Shown here: piece by piece, positions 19,382-28,976 of the stretch | How the letters are laid out: every line of letters starts with the position of its first letter | Numbering within the stretch: the stretch's first letter is position 1 | From: Oscillospiraceae bacterium | GTDB taxonomy: Bacteria; Bacillota; Clostridia; Oscillospirales; Oscillospiraceae | DNA: 64,000 nucleotides | NCBI GenBank assembly: GCA_031270395.1 | Contig: JAISXU010000001.1 | Coordinates: 1 to 64,000 of the forward strand | Direction: 5' to 3' | Notes under the pieces: model-generated | What the model saw: only the letters and a program-made list of their open reading frames with translations | What the model was told of the DNA's origin: nothing | Databases searched by the model: none | Translations under genes and position numbers: made by a program

Positions 19382-20018
19382 GGTATATCCCCTCCGCTAT
19401 CTCTTTCTTGCTCTCAAAGCGCTCCGCGCCTCCGTCGTCCGACAGCAGCAGCCCGACGTGGCGCTCCCCGGTTATCTCACGCGCGTCATTGGCCAGCACG
19501 AGCTCACAGCCGTTCGCCCTCATTAGCTCCCGCGCAGCGCCGCGCAGCTCCTCCTGCGTCGCGCCGTCGAGCAGCTTGAAGCCGACGAGCGTCGCGGAGG
19601 GCGCGAGCGTCCGGAACAGAGATATTATCTTGGGCGCGGGCACGAGCGCGACCGTCAGCTCGCGCTCGCCGGAGCTTATCTTCGCGTCGCGCCTGAGCTC
19701 CCGCCCCGACGATGTGACGGACTTAACGCGGTAGTCGCTGACCGCCATCGCGTGGATCACCGCGTCGACGCGCACGTCCGCGCAGACGCGGCGGACGGCG
19801 CGCTCGAGATCCGCGACGCTCTCCACCGTGACGTCGTTCACGGGCCCGCGCTCCGGGGCGTCCGCCGTCTCCGAGCGTATATAGAATATCCGCCCGGCGC
19901 CGCCGTCGGCGAAGCGCTCGGCTATCAGCCTTCCGAGCCGCCCCGTGCCGCTATTCGTTATCCTGCGGATTGAATCGATGCGCTCTGACGTGCCGCCCGA
20001 CGTGATCAATACGTTCAA
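19338..20018 (-). CDS. coaB: Phosphopantothenate--cysteine ligase (CoaB)
   Basis: MNVLITSGGTSERIDSIRRITNSGTGRLGRLIAERF; overlaps coaC by 44 bp. Confidence 0.87.
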   Translation of the reverse strand: MNVLITSGGTSERIDSIRRITNSGTGRLGRLIAERFADGGAGRIFYIRSETADAPERGPVNDVTVESVADLERAVRRVCADVRVDAVIHAMAVSDYRVKSVTSSGRELRRDAKISSGERELTVALVPAPKIISLFRTLAPSATLVGFKLLDGATQEELRGAARELMRANGCELVLANDAREITGERHVGLLLSDDGGAERFESKKEIAEGIYRAVIARRNGQHRGV

Positions 20019-21046
20019 GGCTCCGCGTCCCCTCCGATTCCCATGAACTGTATATTTTTGCTCAGCTTACCGGCGATATCGGCCTGTATGGTGATGCGCG
20101 CCTGATTTATGGCGTTGCGGATCGCGACGTCCCCGGACGAGCCATGCGCCTTGATCACGGGCTTGGATATCCCGAGCAGCGCCGTTCCGCCGATGTTGTC
20201 CGGGTCGAACCGCGCCTTCAATTCCATGAGCCGCTTCCTGACGAGCTGTCCCGAGAGCTTGAGCACGGTTCCGCCCGTATAGACCTCCTTGAGCTCGCGC
20301 AACAGGAATCTCGCCATGCCCTCAATTGATTTGAGAAGGATGTTTCCGGAAAAGCCGTCGCACACGAGCACGTCGCACGCGCCGAAAAATACGTCCTTCG
20401 CCTCGACGTTGCCGACAAATGTGATGGCGCCGCTGTCGCCGGCGCTTCTCAGCGCCTTGAAGGCGCCTTTTAGGAGCTCCGTGCCCTTTGTCTCCTCCGA
20501 GCCGTTGTTGAGCAGGGCGACGCGGGGATTTTTTATCCCCTTGACGTTCTCGGCGTAATACGAGCCCATAAACGCGAATTGCAGCATATATTCGCGCGTA
20601 CACTCGACGTTCGCGCCGCCGTCTATGAGCACGAAGCCGCCCGACGCGTCCGGCACAAACGGCGCCAGCGCCGCCCGGCGTATGCCGCGCACTCTCTTGA
20701 CGATCAGCGTCGCGCCCGACAGAAGTGCGCCCGTGCTGCCCGCGGAGACGAAAGCGTCCCCCTGGCCGTCGGCCAGCATACGCAGTCCCACGGCCATCGA
20801 CGAGTCCTTCTTGCCCCGCACGACGACGGACGGGTCGTCGTCCATCAGCACGACCTCCGTCGCGTTGGCTATCTCTATCCCGCGCGGCAAATCGGAGTAG
20901 CCGAGCCGCTCAAGACACCGCAGTATCTCCTCCCCGCTCCCTGTCAGCACAATTTCGGCGCCGTATTCCGCCGCCGCGTCCGCCGCGCCCTTTACTATCG
21001 CCTCGGGCGCGCCGTCTCCGCCCATCGCGTCGACGATTATTTTCAT
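20015..21046 (-). CDS. plsX: Phosphate acyltransferase PlsX
   Basis: MKIIVDAMGGDGAPEAIVKGAADAAAEYG, VSAGSTGALLSGATLIVKRVRGIRRAALAP. Confidence 0.93.
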   Translation of the reverse strand: MKIIVDAMGGDGAPEAIVKGAADAAAEYGAEIVLTGSGEEILRCLERLGYSDLPRGIEIANATEVVLMDDDPSVVVRGKKDSSMAVGLRMLADGQGDAFVSAGSTGALLSGATLIVKRVRGIRRAALAPFVPDASGGFVLIDGGANVECTREYMLQFAFMGSYYAENVKGIKNPRVALLNNGSEETKGTELLKGAFKALRSAGDSGAITFVGNVEAKDVFFGACDVLVCDGFSGNILLKSIEGMARFLLRELKEVYTGGTVLKLSGQLVRKRLMELKARFDPDNIGGTALLGISKPVIKAHGSSGDVAIRNAINQARITIQADIAGKLSKNIQFMGIGGDAEP

Positions 21047-21060
21047 ACCATGTTCCTTTC

Positions 21061-22362
21061 TCATACCCGCATTGCCCCAATTATCTCGAGCGATCTACTT
21101 GAAATCTCCAGATTCTTGTTCCTCTTGCCTTTCACCTTATGGTCAAGCGGCTCTATTATACCAAAATTGACGTTCATCGGCTGGAACTCTCCGACCGAAC
21201 CACCCGAGACGTAGAGCGCGAGCGCGCCTATCGCCGTCTCACGCGGGAAATCGGCAGGCGGCTGTCCCAAAAGCGCCCTCGCCGTCTCGATGCCGGCCAG
21301 CATACCGGACGCCGCCGACTCGACATACCCCTCCACGCCCGTTATCTGTCCCGCAAACCCGATGCGCGGGTCGCTTCTCAGCCTGTAGCGGCGATCCAGC
21401 AGCGCGGGGCTGTTTATATACGTGTTCCTGTGCATGACGCCGTACCGGGCGAACTCCGCCTCGTGCAGCGCGGGAATCATCGAAAATACGCGCTTTTGCT
21501 CGGCGAATTTGAGATGCGTCTGGAACCCGACTATGTTGTAAAGCGTGCCCTCGGCGTTATCGCGCCTGAGCTGAACGACGGCGTACGGCGTCGCGCCGGT
21601 CCTCGGGTCCCGCAGTCCCACGGGCTTCATCGGCCCGTACCGCATGGTGTCTCTCCCCCGCCGCGCCATGACCTCTATGGGCATACACCCCTCGAACACG
21701 CCGCCGTCGTCAAAGCCGTGCGTCTCGGCCTGCTCCGCCCGCGCGAGCTCGTCCCAAAACGCCCCGTACTCGCTCTCGTCCATCGGACAGTTTATATAGT
21801 CGGCGTCGCCCTTCCCGTAGCGCGAGGCGAGATACGCGCGCGCCATATCCACGCTCTCGTGCGTGACGATCGGCGCGGCGGCGTCATAAAAGCTCAAAAA
21901 CTCCGAACCCGGAAAAAGTCCGCGCAGTCTCGCCGCGAGCGCGTCGGACGTGAGCGGCCCCGTGGCGAAAATCACATTGCCCTCTGGTATATCCGCAGCC
22001 TCGCGGCTGCTCGTCTCTATCAGCGGATGCGACCGTATCCGCTCCGTCACAAGCGCCGCGAAGCGCTCCCTGTCCACCGCCAGCGCGCCGCCCGCCGGAA
22101 GCGCCGTATCGTCCGCGCACGATATGATGAGGCCCCCCAGAGCGCGCATCTCCGCTTTCAGCAGTCCGACGGCGCTCGTCAGCTCCGCGCCGCGAAACGA
22201 GTTGGAGCACACCAATTCGGCAAAATCATCCGAAACGTGCGCGGGTGAGCGCTTCCCCGGCTTCATCTCGACGAGCTCGACGCTCAGCCCGCGCCGCGCT
22301 ATCTGCCACGCCGCCTCGCAGCCCGCCAGACCGGCGCCCACCACGGCGACGCGGGCGTTCAT
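21061..22362 (-). CDS. trmFO: Methylenetetrahydrofolate--tRNA-(uracil-5-)-methyltransferase
   Basis: VAVVGAGLAGCEAAWQIARRGLSVELVEMKPGKRSPAHVSDDFAELVCSNSFRG. Confidence 0.95.
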   Translation of the reverse strand: MNARVAVVGAGLAGCEAAWQIARRGLSVELVEMKPGKRSPAHVSDDFAELVCSNSFRGAELTSAVGLLKAEMRALGGLIISCADDTALPAGGALAVDRERFAALVTERIRSHPLIETSSREAADIPEGNVIFATGPLTSDALAARLRGLFPGSEFLSFYDAAAPIVTHESVDMARAYLASRYGKGDADYINCPMDESEYGAFWDELARAEQAETHGFDDGGVFEGCMPIEVMARRGRDTMRYGPMKPVGLRDPRTGATPYAVVQLRRDNAEGTLYNIVGFQTHLKFAEQKRVFSMIPALHEAEFARYGVMHRNTYINSPALLDRRYRLRSDPRIGFAGQITGVEGYVESAASGMLAGIETARALLGQPPADFPRETAIGALALYVSGGSVGEFQPMNVNFGIIEPLDHKVKGKRNKNLEISSRSLEIIGAMRV

Positions 22363-24695
22363 TCCTTCACCGGCGTATTTTTCGCGGCGGCGCCCGCCTT
22401 TTTCGTGGTACGCCTACCCGCCGCGCCGCTTTTTGCCGGCGCCTCCGTTTTTTTCGCCGCCGTTCCCGCCTTTTTCGCTCCTATCTTCTTCGCGGCGGGC
22501 TTCTTCGCTCCGGCGCCGGCGCCGGCGCCGTCCGCGGCGTCCGCCTCCGTGCTCTCCGTCCGCGCGCTGTCCGAGTCAGTCTTCTTCCTGTACCCGCGCT
22601 GATCCTCCGGCAGAAAATTTTTGCACTTCTCGTTTACGCAGTACGGCTTTTTTGAGCCCCTGCCCGATTTTTTGAACAGCGTATCGCCGCACTCCTGACA
22701 ATTCTCCGCGACAGGCACGTCCCACGTCATAAAACCGCATTCCTTGAGCTTCTCGCAGGCGTAATACGTGTACCCGTTCTTCGATGTGCGCTTGAGTATC
22801 CTGCCGCCGCATCTGGGACATTTTCCCGGCATCTCGACGACGATAGGCTTTGTAAAGCTGCACTCGGGATAGCCGGGGCACCCGAGAAAACGTCCGAAAC
22901 GGCCCGATTTGACGACCATACGGCGTCCGCACAGATCGCACACCTCGTCGGACTCCTCGTCCGGGACCTTTATCCTCTCGCCCTCCAGCGCCGTCTCCGC
23001 GCTGGACACCGACTCGGCAAAGCCCCCGTAAAAGTCGCCCAGAACTCGCTTCCAGTCGCTCTTGCCCTTCTCCACCTCGTCCAGAATTTCCTCCATACGC
23101 GCCGTGAACTTGAGGTCTACGACGTCGGAAAATCTGTCCTTCATGAGCTGCGTGACCACTTCGCCCAGAGGCGTGGGGCGCAGCGTCTTACCCTCCTTGA
23201 CGACATACTCGCGGTCGATTATGGTGGAAATCGTGGGCGCGTAGGTGCTCGGTCTGCCCACGCCCGTATCCTCCATAGCCTTTATGAGCGACGCCTCGGT
23301 GTATCTCGGCGGGGGCTGCGTGAACTTCTGCTCCGACTTGATATCCTCCAGCAGCGCGCCGTCGCCCTCCGCGAGCGCCGGCAGCGGCCTCGTGTCCTCG
23401 TCGCCCTCGTCGTCGCGGCCCTCCGTATACACGGACATAAAGCCCGCGAACTTGAGCGCCGAATGGTTCGCCCTGAATACGTAACCCGCCGATATTGCGT
23501 CCACCGTGAGGCTGTCATATATCGCCGGCTTCATCTGACACGCGAGAAAGCGGCTCCATATCAGCTTATACAGCCTGAACTGGTCGTTCGACACGCTCTG
23601 CCGTATCCTGTCCGGCGTTATGAAAACGCTGCTCGGGCGTATGGCCTCGTGCGCGTCCTGCGCTCCGCTCTTCGTCTTGTACCGTATCGGCTGCCCGGGG
23701 TGATAGTCCGGGCCGAAGTTGTCCGTGATATACCGTTTAGCGTCGCCCAACGCCTCGTCCGAGAGGCGCAGCGAGTCGGTGCGCATATACGTTATCAGTC
23801 CTACGGTGCCCTCGCCCGCTATCTCCACGCCCTCATAGAGCTGCTGCGCGACGGACATGGCGCGTCTCGGCGTCATCCCGAGCTTGCGCGACGCCTCCTG
23901 CTGGAGAGTGGAGGTTATAAAAGGCGGCGGCGGCGAGCGCTTTTTGTCCGCCCTCTTGACCGCTCCGATGACGAAGGGCGCCTTGCTGACCGCGCTGACG
24001 ACGGCATCCACCTCGTCGGCGCCGTGGAGCTCCGCCCTGCCCTTTTCGCCGCCGTAAAACCGCGCCCAAAATCTGCCGTCCTTCCCGATGAGCGACAGAT
24101 CTACGTCCACGAGCCAATACTCCTCGGGCACGAACGCCCGTATCTCGTCCTCGCGGTCCGTCACCATGCGCGCCGCGACCGACTGCACGCGCCCGGCGGA
24201 GAGTCCCCTGCGTATTTTCCGCCACAACAGCGGACTCAGCTTATACCCGACTATCCTGTCGAGGATGCGCCGCGCCTGCTGCGCGTCCACGAGGTCCTGA
24301 TCTATGTCGCGGGGATGCGCTATGCTGTCCCGCACGACATTTTTCGTTATCTCGTTGAACGTCACCCTGCTGACGCGCTCGTCCGGCAGGCCGAGCAGCT
24401 CCTTGAGATGCCACGATATGGCCTCGCCCTCGCGGTCGGGGTCGGTAGCGAGGTACACGCGCTTGCAGCCGCGCGCGGCCGTTTTAAGCGCCTTTATCGT
24501 GTCCTCGCGGCCCTTGACGGGTTGATAGTCGGGAATAAACCCGTTTTCGATGTCCACGCCCAGCTTGCTCTTGGGCAGATCCCGCAGATGCCCCATCGAC
24601 GCCGTAACCCTGTACCCGCTCCCGAGATATTTCCCGATCGTCTTCGCCTTTGCCGGCGACTCGACGATCACGAGATCAACGCCTGAATTTGCCAT
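22359..24695 (-). CDS. topA: DNA topoisomerase I
   Basis: LVIVESPAKAKTIGKYLGSGYRVTASMGHLRDLPKS, active-site region LITYMRTDS, C-terminal Zn ribbons, Lys/Ala-rich tail. Confidence 0.96.
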   Translation of the reverse strand: MANSGVDLVIVESPAKAKTIGKYLGSGYRVTASMGHLRDLPKSKLGVDIENGFIPDYQPVKGREDTIKALKTAARGCKRVYLATDPDREGEAISWHLKELLGLPDERVSRVTFNEITKNVVRDSIAHPRDIDQDLVDAQQARRILDRIVGYKLSPLLWRKIRRGLSAGRVQSVAARMVTDREDEIRAFVPEEYWLVDVDLSLIGKDGRFWARFYGGEKGRAELHGADEVDAVVSAVSKAPFVIGAVKRADKKRSPPPPFITSTLQQEASRKLGMTPRRAMSVAQQLYEGVEIAGEGTVGLITYMRTDSLRLSDEALGDAKRYITDNFGPDYHPGQPIRYKTKSGAQDAHEAIRPSSVFITPDRIRQSVSNDQFRLYKLIWSRFLACQMKPAIYDSLTVDAISAGYVFRANHSALKFAGFMSVYTEGRDDEGDEDTRPLPALAEGDGALLEDIKSEQKFTQPPPRYTEASLIKAMEDTGVGRPSTYAPTISTIIDREYVVKEGKTLRPTPLGEVVTQLMKDRFSDVVDLKFTARMEEILDEVEKGKSDWKRVLGDFYGGFAESVSSAETALEGERIKVPDEESDEVCDLCGRRMVVKSGRFGRFLGCPGYPECSFTKPIVVEMPGKCPRCGGRILKRTSKNGYTYYACEKLKECGFMTWDVPVAENCQECGDTLFKKSGRGSKKPYCVNEKCKNFLPEDQRGYRKKTDSDSARTESTEADAADGAGAGAGAKKPAAKKIGAKKAGTAAKKTEAPAKSGAAGRRTTKKAGAAAKNTPVKE

Positions 24696-24716
24696 AGGAT
24701 TTTCCGTTCTCCATTC

Positions 24717-26012
24717 TCACTCTTTTGCGGCCTTGACCGCCAGAGAGAAAAATTTCCCGCGCGCCTGTGTTATGATCCCCTTGATCTCCAACATGGTGAG
24801 CGCCGCCAGCGCGTCCGACGCCGCGAGAGAGCAGCCCGCTATAACGGCGTCTATATGCACCCCGCCCGGCGCCACCGCCTCCGCGACACGCCTCTCGTCG
24901 GGCGTGAGCGAGACGTCCGGCGCGCTCAGGTCAATATATTCCACCTGTGTACCGTTGTCAACCTCTTTTTTTGCCGAATCGCCGTTTTCAGCGCTCTCCG
25001 CGGCCGGCTCCTCGCCTCCGCGCGTCTCCGCGGCCTCCGCCCCGGCGAGACGGACGGGCGGCGAGGGCGCGGTATCCGCCCGCCCCTTCATGCGTGCCGG
25101 CGCGCTTTGACGCCAGTCCGGCAGGGTGATCTTATCCGGGAAACGCGCCGAATACTCGGCGGCTATGTCGTCCGCCGATATGAGGGGTATCGCCCCCTCG
25201 CGCAGCAGCGCGTTCGAGCCAGAGCAGGAGGGCGCGTCCACGTTTCCGGGCATGGCGAACACCTCCCTGCCCTGCTCCAGCGCGTCGGCGGCGGTTATCA
25301 GCGCGCCGCTGCGCTCCGGCGCCTCTATTACCGCGACGCCGACGGACAGGCCGCTGATTATTCTGTTGCGCGCCGGAAAATGTCCGGAAACCGCCGCGCT
25401 TCCCGGCGGATACTCGCTTATGATAGCGCCCGACGATGCTACCGCGTCGAAAAGCGCCACGTTTTCACTGGGATACACCACGTCAAGCCCGGAGCCTATG
25501 ACGCCGACGACGCGTCCGCCCGCGCCCAGAGCGCCCCTCGCCGCGGCGGAGTCCACCCCGAGCGCCAGTCCCGTCGTCACCAGAAGCCCGCAGCCCGTCA
25601 CCTCGCGGCCTATGCGCTCCGCCTCCCGCAGTCCGTAACGCGTACATCTGCGCGTTCCGACGATAGCCACAACGGCCTCCCCGTCTATATCGGGCAGCCG
25701 CCCGCGAATATACAGAATTATCGGCGGATCGTAGATGTTCCTCAGCCTGTCGGGATAGCCCGCGTCCTGTATAGTCATTACGCGGTATCCCTTCTCCTCA
25801 CACGTTGCGAGCGCCCTCTCGCTCGGCGCGAGGTCCTTGTTCTCGAGTCCGCGCAGCTCCGGCGCCCGTAGTCTTATGAGCTGTTCATAGTCGGATCTGC
25901 GGGCGTAATACACGCGCTCCGGCGTCCCAAAGCCGTCCAGCAGCTTCCGCGCCGTCACCGGCCCGACGCCAACGGCGGAACTGAGCCATATCCAATACTT
26001 CAACGACGCCAT
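24717..26012 (-). CDS. dprA: DNA-processing protein DprA
   Basis: VAIVGTRRCTRYGLREAERIGREVTGCGLLVTTGLALGVDSAAARGAL; upstream of topA. Confidence 0.93.
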   Translation of the reverse strand: MASLKYWIWLSSAVGVGPVTARKLLDGFGTPERVYYARRSDYEQLIRLRAPELRGLENKDLAPSERALATCEEKGYRVMTIQDAGYPDRLRNIYDPPIILYIRGRLPDIDGEAVVAIVGTRRCTRYGLREAERIGREVTGCGLLVTTGLALGVDSAAARGALGAGGRVVGVIGSGLDVVYPSENVALFDAVASSGAIISEYPPGSAAVSGHFPARNRIISGLSVGVAVIEAPERSGALITAADALEQGREVFAMPGNVDAPSCSGSNALLREGAIPLISADDIAAEYSARFPDKITLPDWRQSAPARMKGRADTAPSPPVRLAGAEAAETRGGEEPAAESAENGDSAKKEVDNGTQVEYIDLSAPDVSLTPDERRVAEAVAPGGVHIDAVIAGCSLAASDALAALTMLEIKGIITQARGKFFSLAVKAAKE

Positions 26013-26752
26013 ATCCACGTCTCCCACATTATGATTGCGGCGGCGACGGCCGCGTTCAGCGACTCGGCGGCGGGAGACATGGGAATGGACACCGTCCCGT
26101 CGCACAGCCCGAGCAGCTCGCCTGACAGCCCGCCGCCCTCGCTGCCTATCGCCACGGCAGCGCCGGAGAGCGCCGTCTCGCGCACGTCCGTCCCACCGGC
26201 GGCGGCGGCGCCATATATCCTCACCCCGCCGGCCCTCAGCCCCGCAAGCTCCTCCGCCGTCATAGCCACGACGCGCTGCCTGAATATGGCGCCCGCCGAC
26301 GCGCGCACGGTTTTTGGGTTGTACAGATCGGCGCAGGCGCCCGTGACGATAATCTCCCCGATTTCAAAGGCGTCCGCCGCGCGTATTATCGCGCCGAGGT
26401 TGCCCGGATCCTGTATGCTCTCCAGTATGACGCGCAAATCGCGGCGTCCCGGCGCGAGCGGCCCGTCCGGCATACGGCAGACGAACAGCTCGTCGCGTGA
26501 GTTGTTGAACGGTGACGCCGTCCGCAGCACCTCGCGCGTGACCTGCGCGGCTGTCGCGTCCGGGAACCGTGACGTATCCGGCTCCGAGCACGAGATTATC
26601 ACCGTCACCTCAGCGCCCGCCGCAGCGGCCTCGCGCAGCAGCTTTTCCCCCGCGCACACGAACTCGCGTCGCTCCCGCCTGTAAGCTCCGTCCGAACCCA
26701 GCGCCCTGATTTGCGCTATGAGCGGATTTCTGCGGCTCGTTATCGCCCCCAC
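26000..26752 (-). CDS. TrmH/SpoU family RNA methyltransferase
   Basis: VILESIQDPGNLGAIIRAADAFEI, AIGSEGGGLSGELLGLCDGTVSIPMSPAAESLNAAVAAAIIMWE. Confidence 0.93.
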   Translation of the reverse strand: MGAITSRRNPLIAQIRALGSDGAYRRERREFVCAGEKLLREAAAAGAEVTVIISCSEPDTSRFPDATAAQVTREVLRTASPFNNSRDELFVCRMPDGPLAPGRRDLRVILESIQDPGNLGAIIRAADAFEIGEIIVTGACADLYNPKTVRASAGAIFRQRVVAMTAEELAGLRAGGVRIYGAAAAGGTDVRETALSGAAVAIGSEGGGLSGELLGLCDGTVSIPMSPAAESLNAAVAAAIIMWETWIWRR

Positions 26753-26758
26753 CGCTCC

Positions 26759-28276
26759 TCAGTCCTCCACAGGCTTCATCGTCGGGAAAAACAGCACGTC
26801 GCGTATGGACTGGCTGCCGGTGAGCAGCATTGCGGCCCTGTCTATGCCTATGCCCATTCCGCCCGTCGGCGGCATACCGTATTCGAGCGCCGTCACAAAG
26901 TCCTCGTCCATCATCTCGGCCTCGTCGTCGCCCGCGGAGCGCAGAGCGGCCTGACGCAGAAAGCGCTCGCGCTGGTCTATTGGGTCGTTGAGCTCGGAGA
27001 AGGCGTTTGCCATCTCGTTTCCGCAAATAAACGCCTCGAAGCGCTCCGTGACGCGCGGGTCGCCCGGCTTTTTCTTGGCGAACGGAGATATCTCTATTGG
27101 GTGCTCCGTAATGAAGACGGGCTGTATCAGCTTGCTCTCCACACGCCTGTCGAAGCACTCGTAGAGCAGATTCCCCCAGCTCGGCGCCTTGCCGTCCGGC
27201 ATTTCGACGCCTATCGAGCGCGCCGCAGAGACGGCGTTCTCGGTACTCTCAAACGACGTGAAATCCACGCCCGTGTGGAGCTTAACGGCGTCCGCCATCG
27301 TGAGGCGCCGCCAGCCGGGAGTCAGGTCGATCGTCTCACCCTGCCATTGTACGGTATAGGTACCGAGGATGCCAAGCGCGGCGGAGGACAGCAATTCCTC
27401 ACACAGCGCCATCATGTCGTTGTAGTCGGCGTATGCCTGATACAGCTCGATCATCGTAAATTCCGGGTTGTGCTTAGTGTCCATGCCCTCGTTGCGGAAC
27501 ACGCGGCCTATCTCGTACACGCGCTCGATTCCGCCGACGATGAGCCGCTTCAGGTGCAGCTCCAGCGCTATGCGCATGTACATATCGATGCCCAGCGTGT
27601 TGTGCCGCGTGATAAACGGCCGCGCCGCCGCCCCGCCGGACGTCGTGCCGAGCACGGGCGTCTCCACCTCAATGAAGCCGCGCGCGTCAAGCCGCGCCCT
27701 GATATGGCGTATGAATGCGCTCCGCGTCTCAAACACGCGGCGCGTACCGGAGTCCATGATCAGATCGAGGTAGCGCCGGCGGTACTTCGTCTCCGTGTCC
27801 GTGAGACCGTGGTACTTCTCCGGCAGCGGACGCAGGGATTTTGACAGCAGCGTCAGGCTGCGGCAATGGACTGAGACCTCTCCCATCCTCGTCTTAAAAA
27901 CGAAGCCCTCCGCGCCTATGATGTCGCCGATGTCCCACCTCTTGAATTCCTCGAACGTCTCCCCGCCCACATCGTCGCGCCGGATATATATCTGTATGAC
28001 GCCGCGGTCGTCCTGCAAGTCCGCGAAAATCGCCTTGCCCATGCCGCGTTTTGCCATTATCCTGCCCGCGACTGTCACGCCGGCGTTCTCCATCTCCTCA
28101 AAACGCTCGCGGACGTCGCGCGAATACGCCGTGCGCTCAAAGCGCGTCACGGCGTACGGGTCACACCCCGCCTCGCGCAGACGCGCGAGCTTGTCGCGCC
28201 GCACCTGCAATATCTCCGACATCCCGGATAAGTCGTCGGGCGCGCCCTCCGGCGTCCGCCCCGCTGTGTCGTCCAT
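26759..28276 (-). CDS. lysS: Lysyl-tRNA synthetase, class II
   Basis: YRRRYLDLIMDSGTRRVFETRS, FRNEGMDTKHNPEFTMIELYQAY, MPPTGGMGIGIDRAAMLLTGSQSIRDVLFFP. Confidence 0.96.
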   Translation of the reverse strand: MDDTAGRTPEGAPDDLSGMSEILQVRRDKLARLREAGCDPYAVTRFERTAYSRDVRERFEEMENAGVTVAGRIMAKRGMGKAIFADLQDDRGVIQIYIRRDDVGGETFEEFKRWDIGDIIGAEGFVFKTRMGEVSVHCRSLTLLSKSLRPLPEKYHGLTDTETKYRRRYLDLIMDSGTRRVFETRSAFIRHIRARLDARGFIEVETPVLGTTSGGAAARPFITRHNTLGIDMYMRIALELHLKRLIVGGIERVYEIGRVFRNEGMDTKHNPEFTMIELYQAYADYNDMMALCEELLSSAALGILGTYTVQWQGETIDLTPGWRRLTMADAVKLHTGVDFTSFESTENAVSAARSIGVEMPDGKAPSWGNLLYECFDRRVESKLIQPVFITEHPIEISPFAKKKPGDPRVTERFEAFICGNEMANAFSELNDPIDQRERFLRQAALRSAGDDEAEMMDEDFVTALEYGMPPTGGMGIGIDRAAMLLTGSQSIRDVLFFPTMKPVED

Positions 28277-28290
28277 AGTATACCCTCGGC

Positions 28291-28767
28291 CTATTTCTCA
28301 ATCTTTATTATCTTGAACTGCAATATGCCCGCCGGTGCGTCGATCTCCGCGGTCTCCCCTGTTTTGCGCCCGATAAGTCCCTTTCCGAACGGCGACTCGT
28401 CGGATATTCTGCCGGCCGCCGGATCGGCCTCCTGCGAGCCGACTATCTGGTAGGTCTCCTCCGTCCCCGTCTCGAGGTCGAGCGCTGTGACCTTGCTCCC
28501 CAGACCGACCTCGTCGGTGTCTTCTGTGACCTGAATTATCTCCGCGTTGTCGATGAGATTTTTTATCTCGGCAATTCTGGAATAGAGTTTCCCCTGCTCC
28601 GATTTTGCCTCGTCGTACTCGCTGTTCTCGGTGAGGTCTCCGAACGAGCGCGCCTCCTTGATCTGTTCCGCGACCTCTTTTTCGCGCACCGTCTGCAGAT
28701 AACTCAACTCGTCCTTGAACTCCGCAAGGCGCTCGGCGCTCAACTTATACTTCGTCTCCTTGGCCAT
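28291..28767 (-). CDS. greA: Transcription elongation factor GreA
   Basis: SAERLAEFKDELSYLQTVREKEVAEQIKEARSFGDLTENSEYDEAKSEQGKLYSRI. Confidence 0.95.
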   Translation of the reverse strand: MAKETKYKLSAERLAEFKDELSYLQTVREKEVAEQIKEARSFGDLTENSEYDEAKSEQGKLYSRIAEIKNLIDNAEIIQVTEDTDEVGLGSKVTALDLETGTEETYQIVGSQEADPAAGRISDESPFGKGLIGRKTGETAEIDAPAGILQFKIIKIEK

Positions 28768-28788
28768 TTCTACCCAATCCTTTCAATG

Positions 28789-28808
28789 AAAGGCGCGTTC
28801 GCGCCTTT
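28789..28808 (-). terminator. Intrinsic terminator-like hairpin between pyrB and greA
   Basis: aaaggcgc-gttc-gcgccttt followed by T residues; perfect 8-bp stem. Confidence 0.45.
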
Positions 28809-28976
28809 TGCCGCCCGCATACCGCGCCGCGGCACAGGGTCGCCGCGCAGTACAACTACTGTATGATATTTCAGCGCCCTCGTTTTGTCAAGAAAAAATG
28901 GATGTGCGTGAGCAGGCATTGCGGTAAATTGCGCGGCGTATTTGTCAAAAGGAAGCGCTCTTTCATGGCTTGCGCG

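Noticed and set aside
22245-24686. Long plus-strand ORFs (e.g. 23463..24686, 407 aa) opposite topA
   Set aside because: Arg/Ala/Pro-rich antisense ORFs typical of high-GC codon usage; the minus-strand topA has clear domain motifs.
26711-27844. 377-aa plus-strand ORF opposite lysS
   Set aside because: Shadow ORF without domain support.
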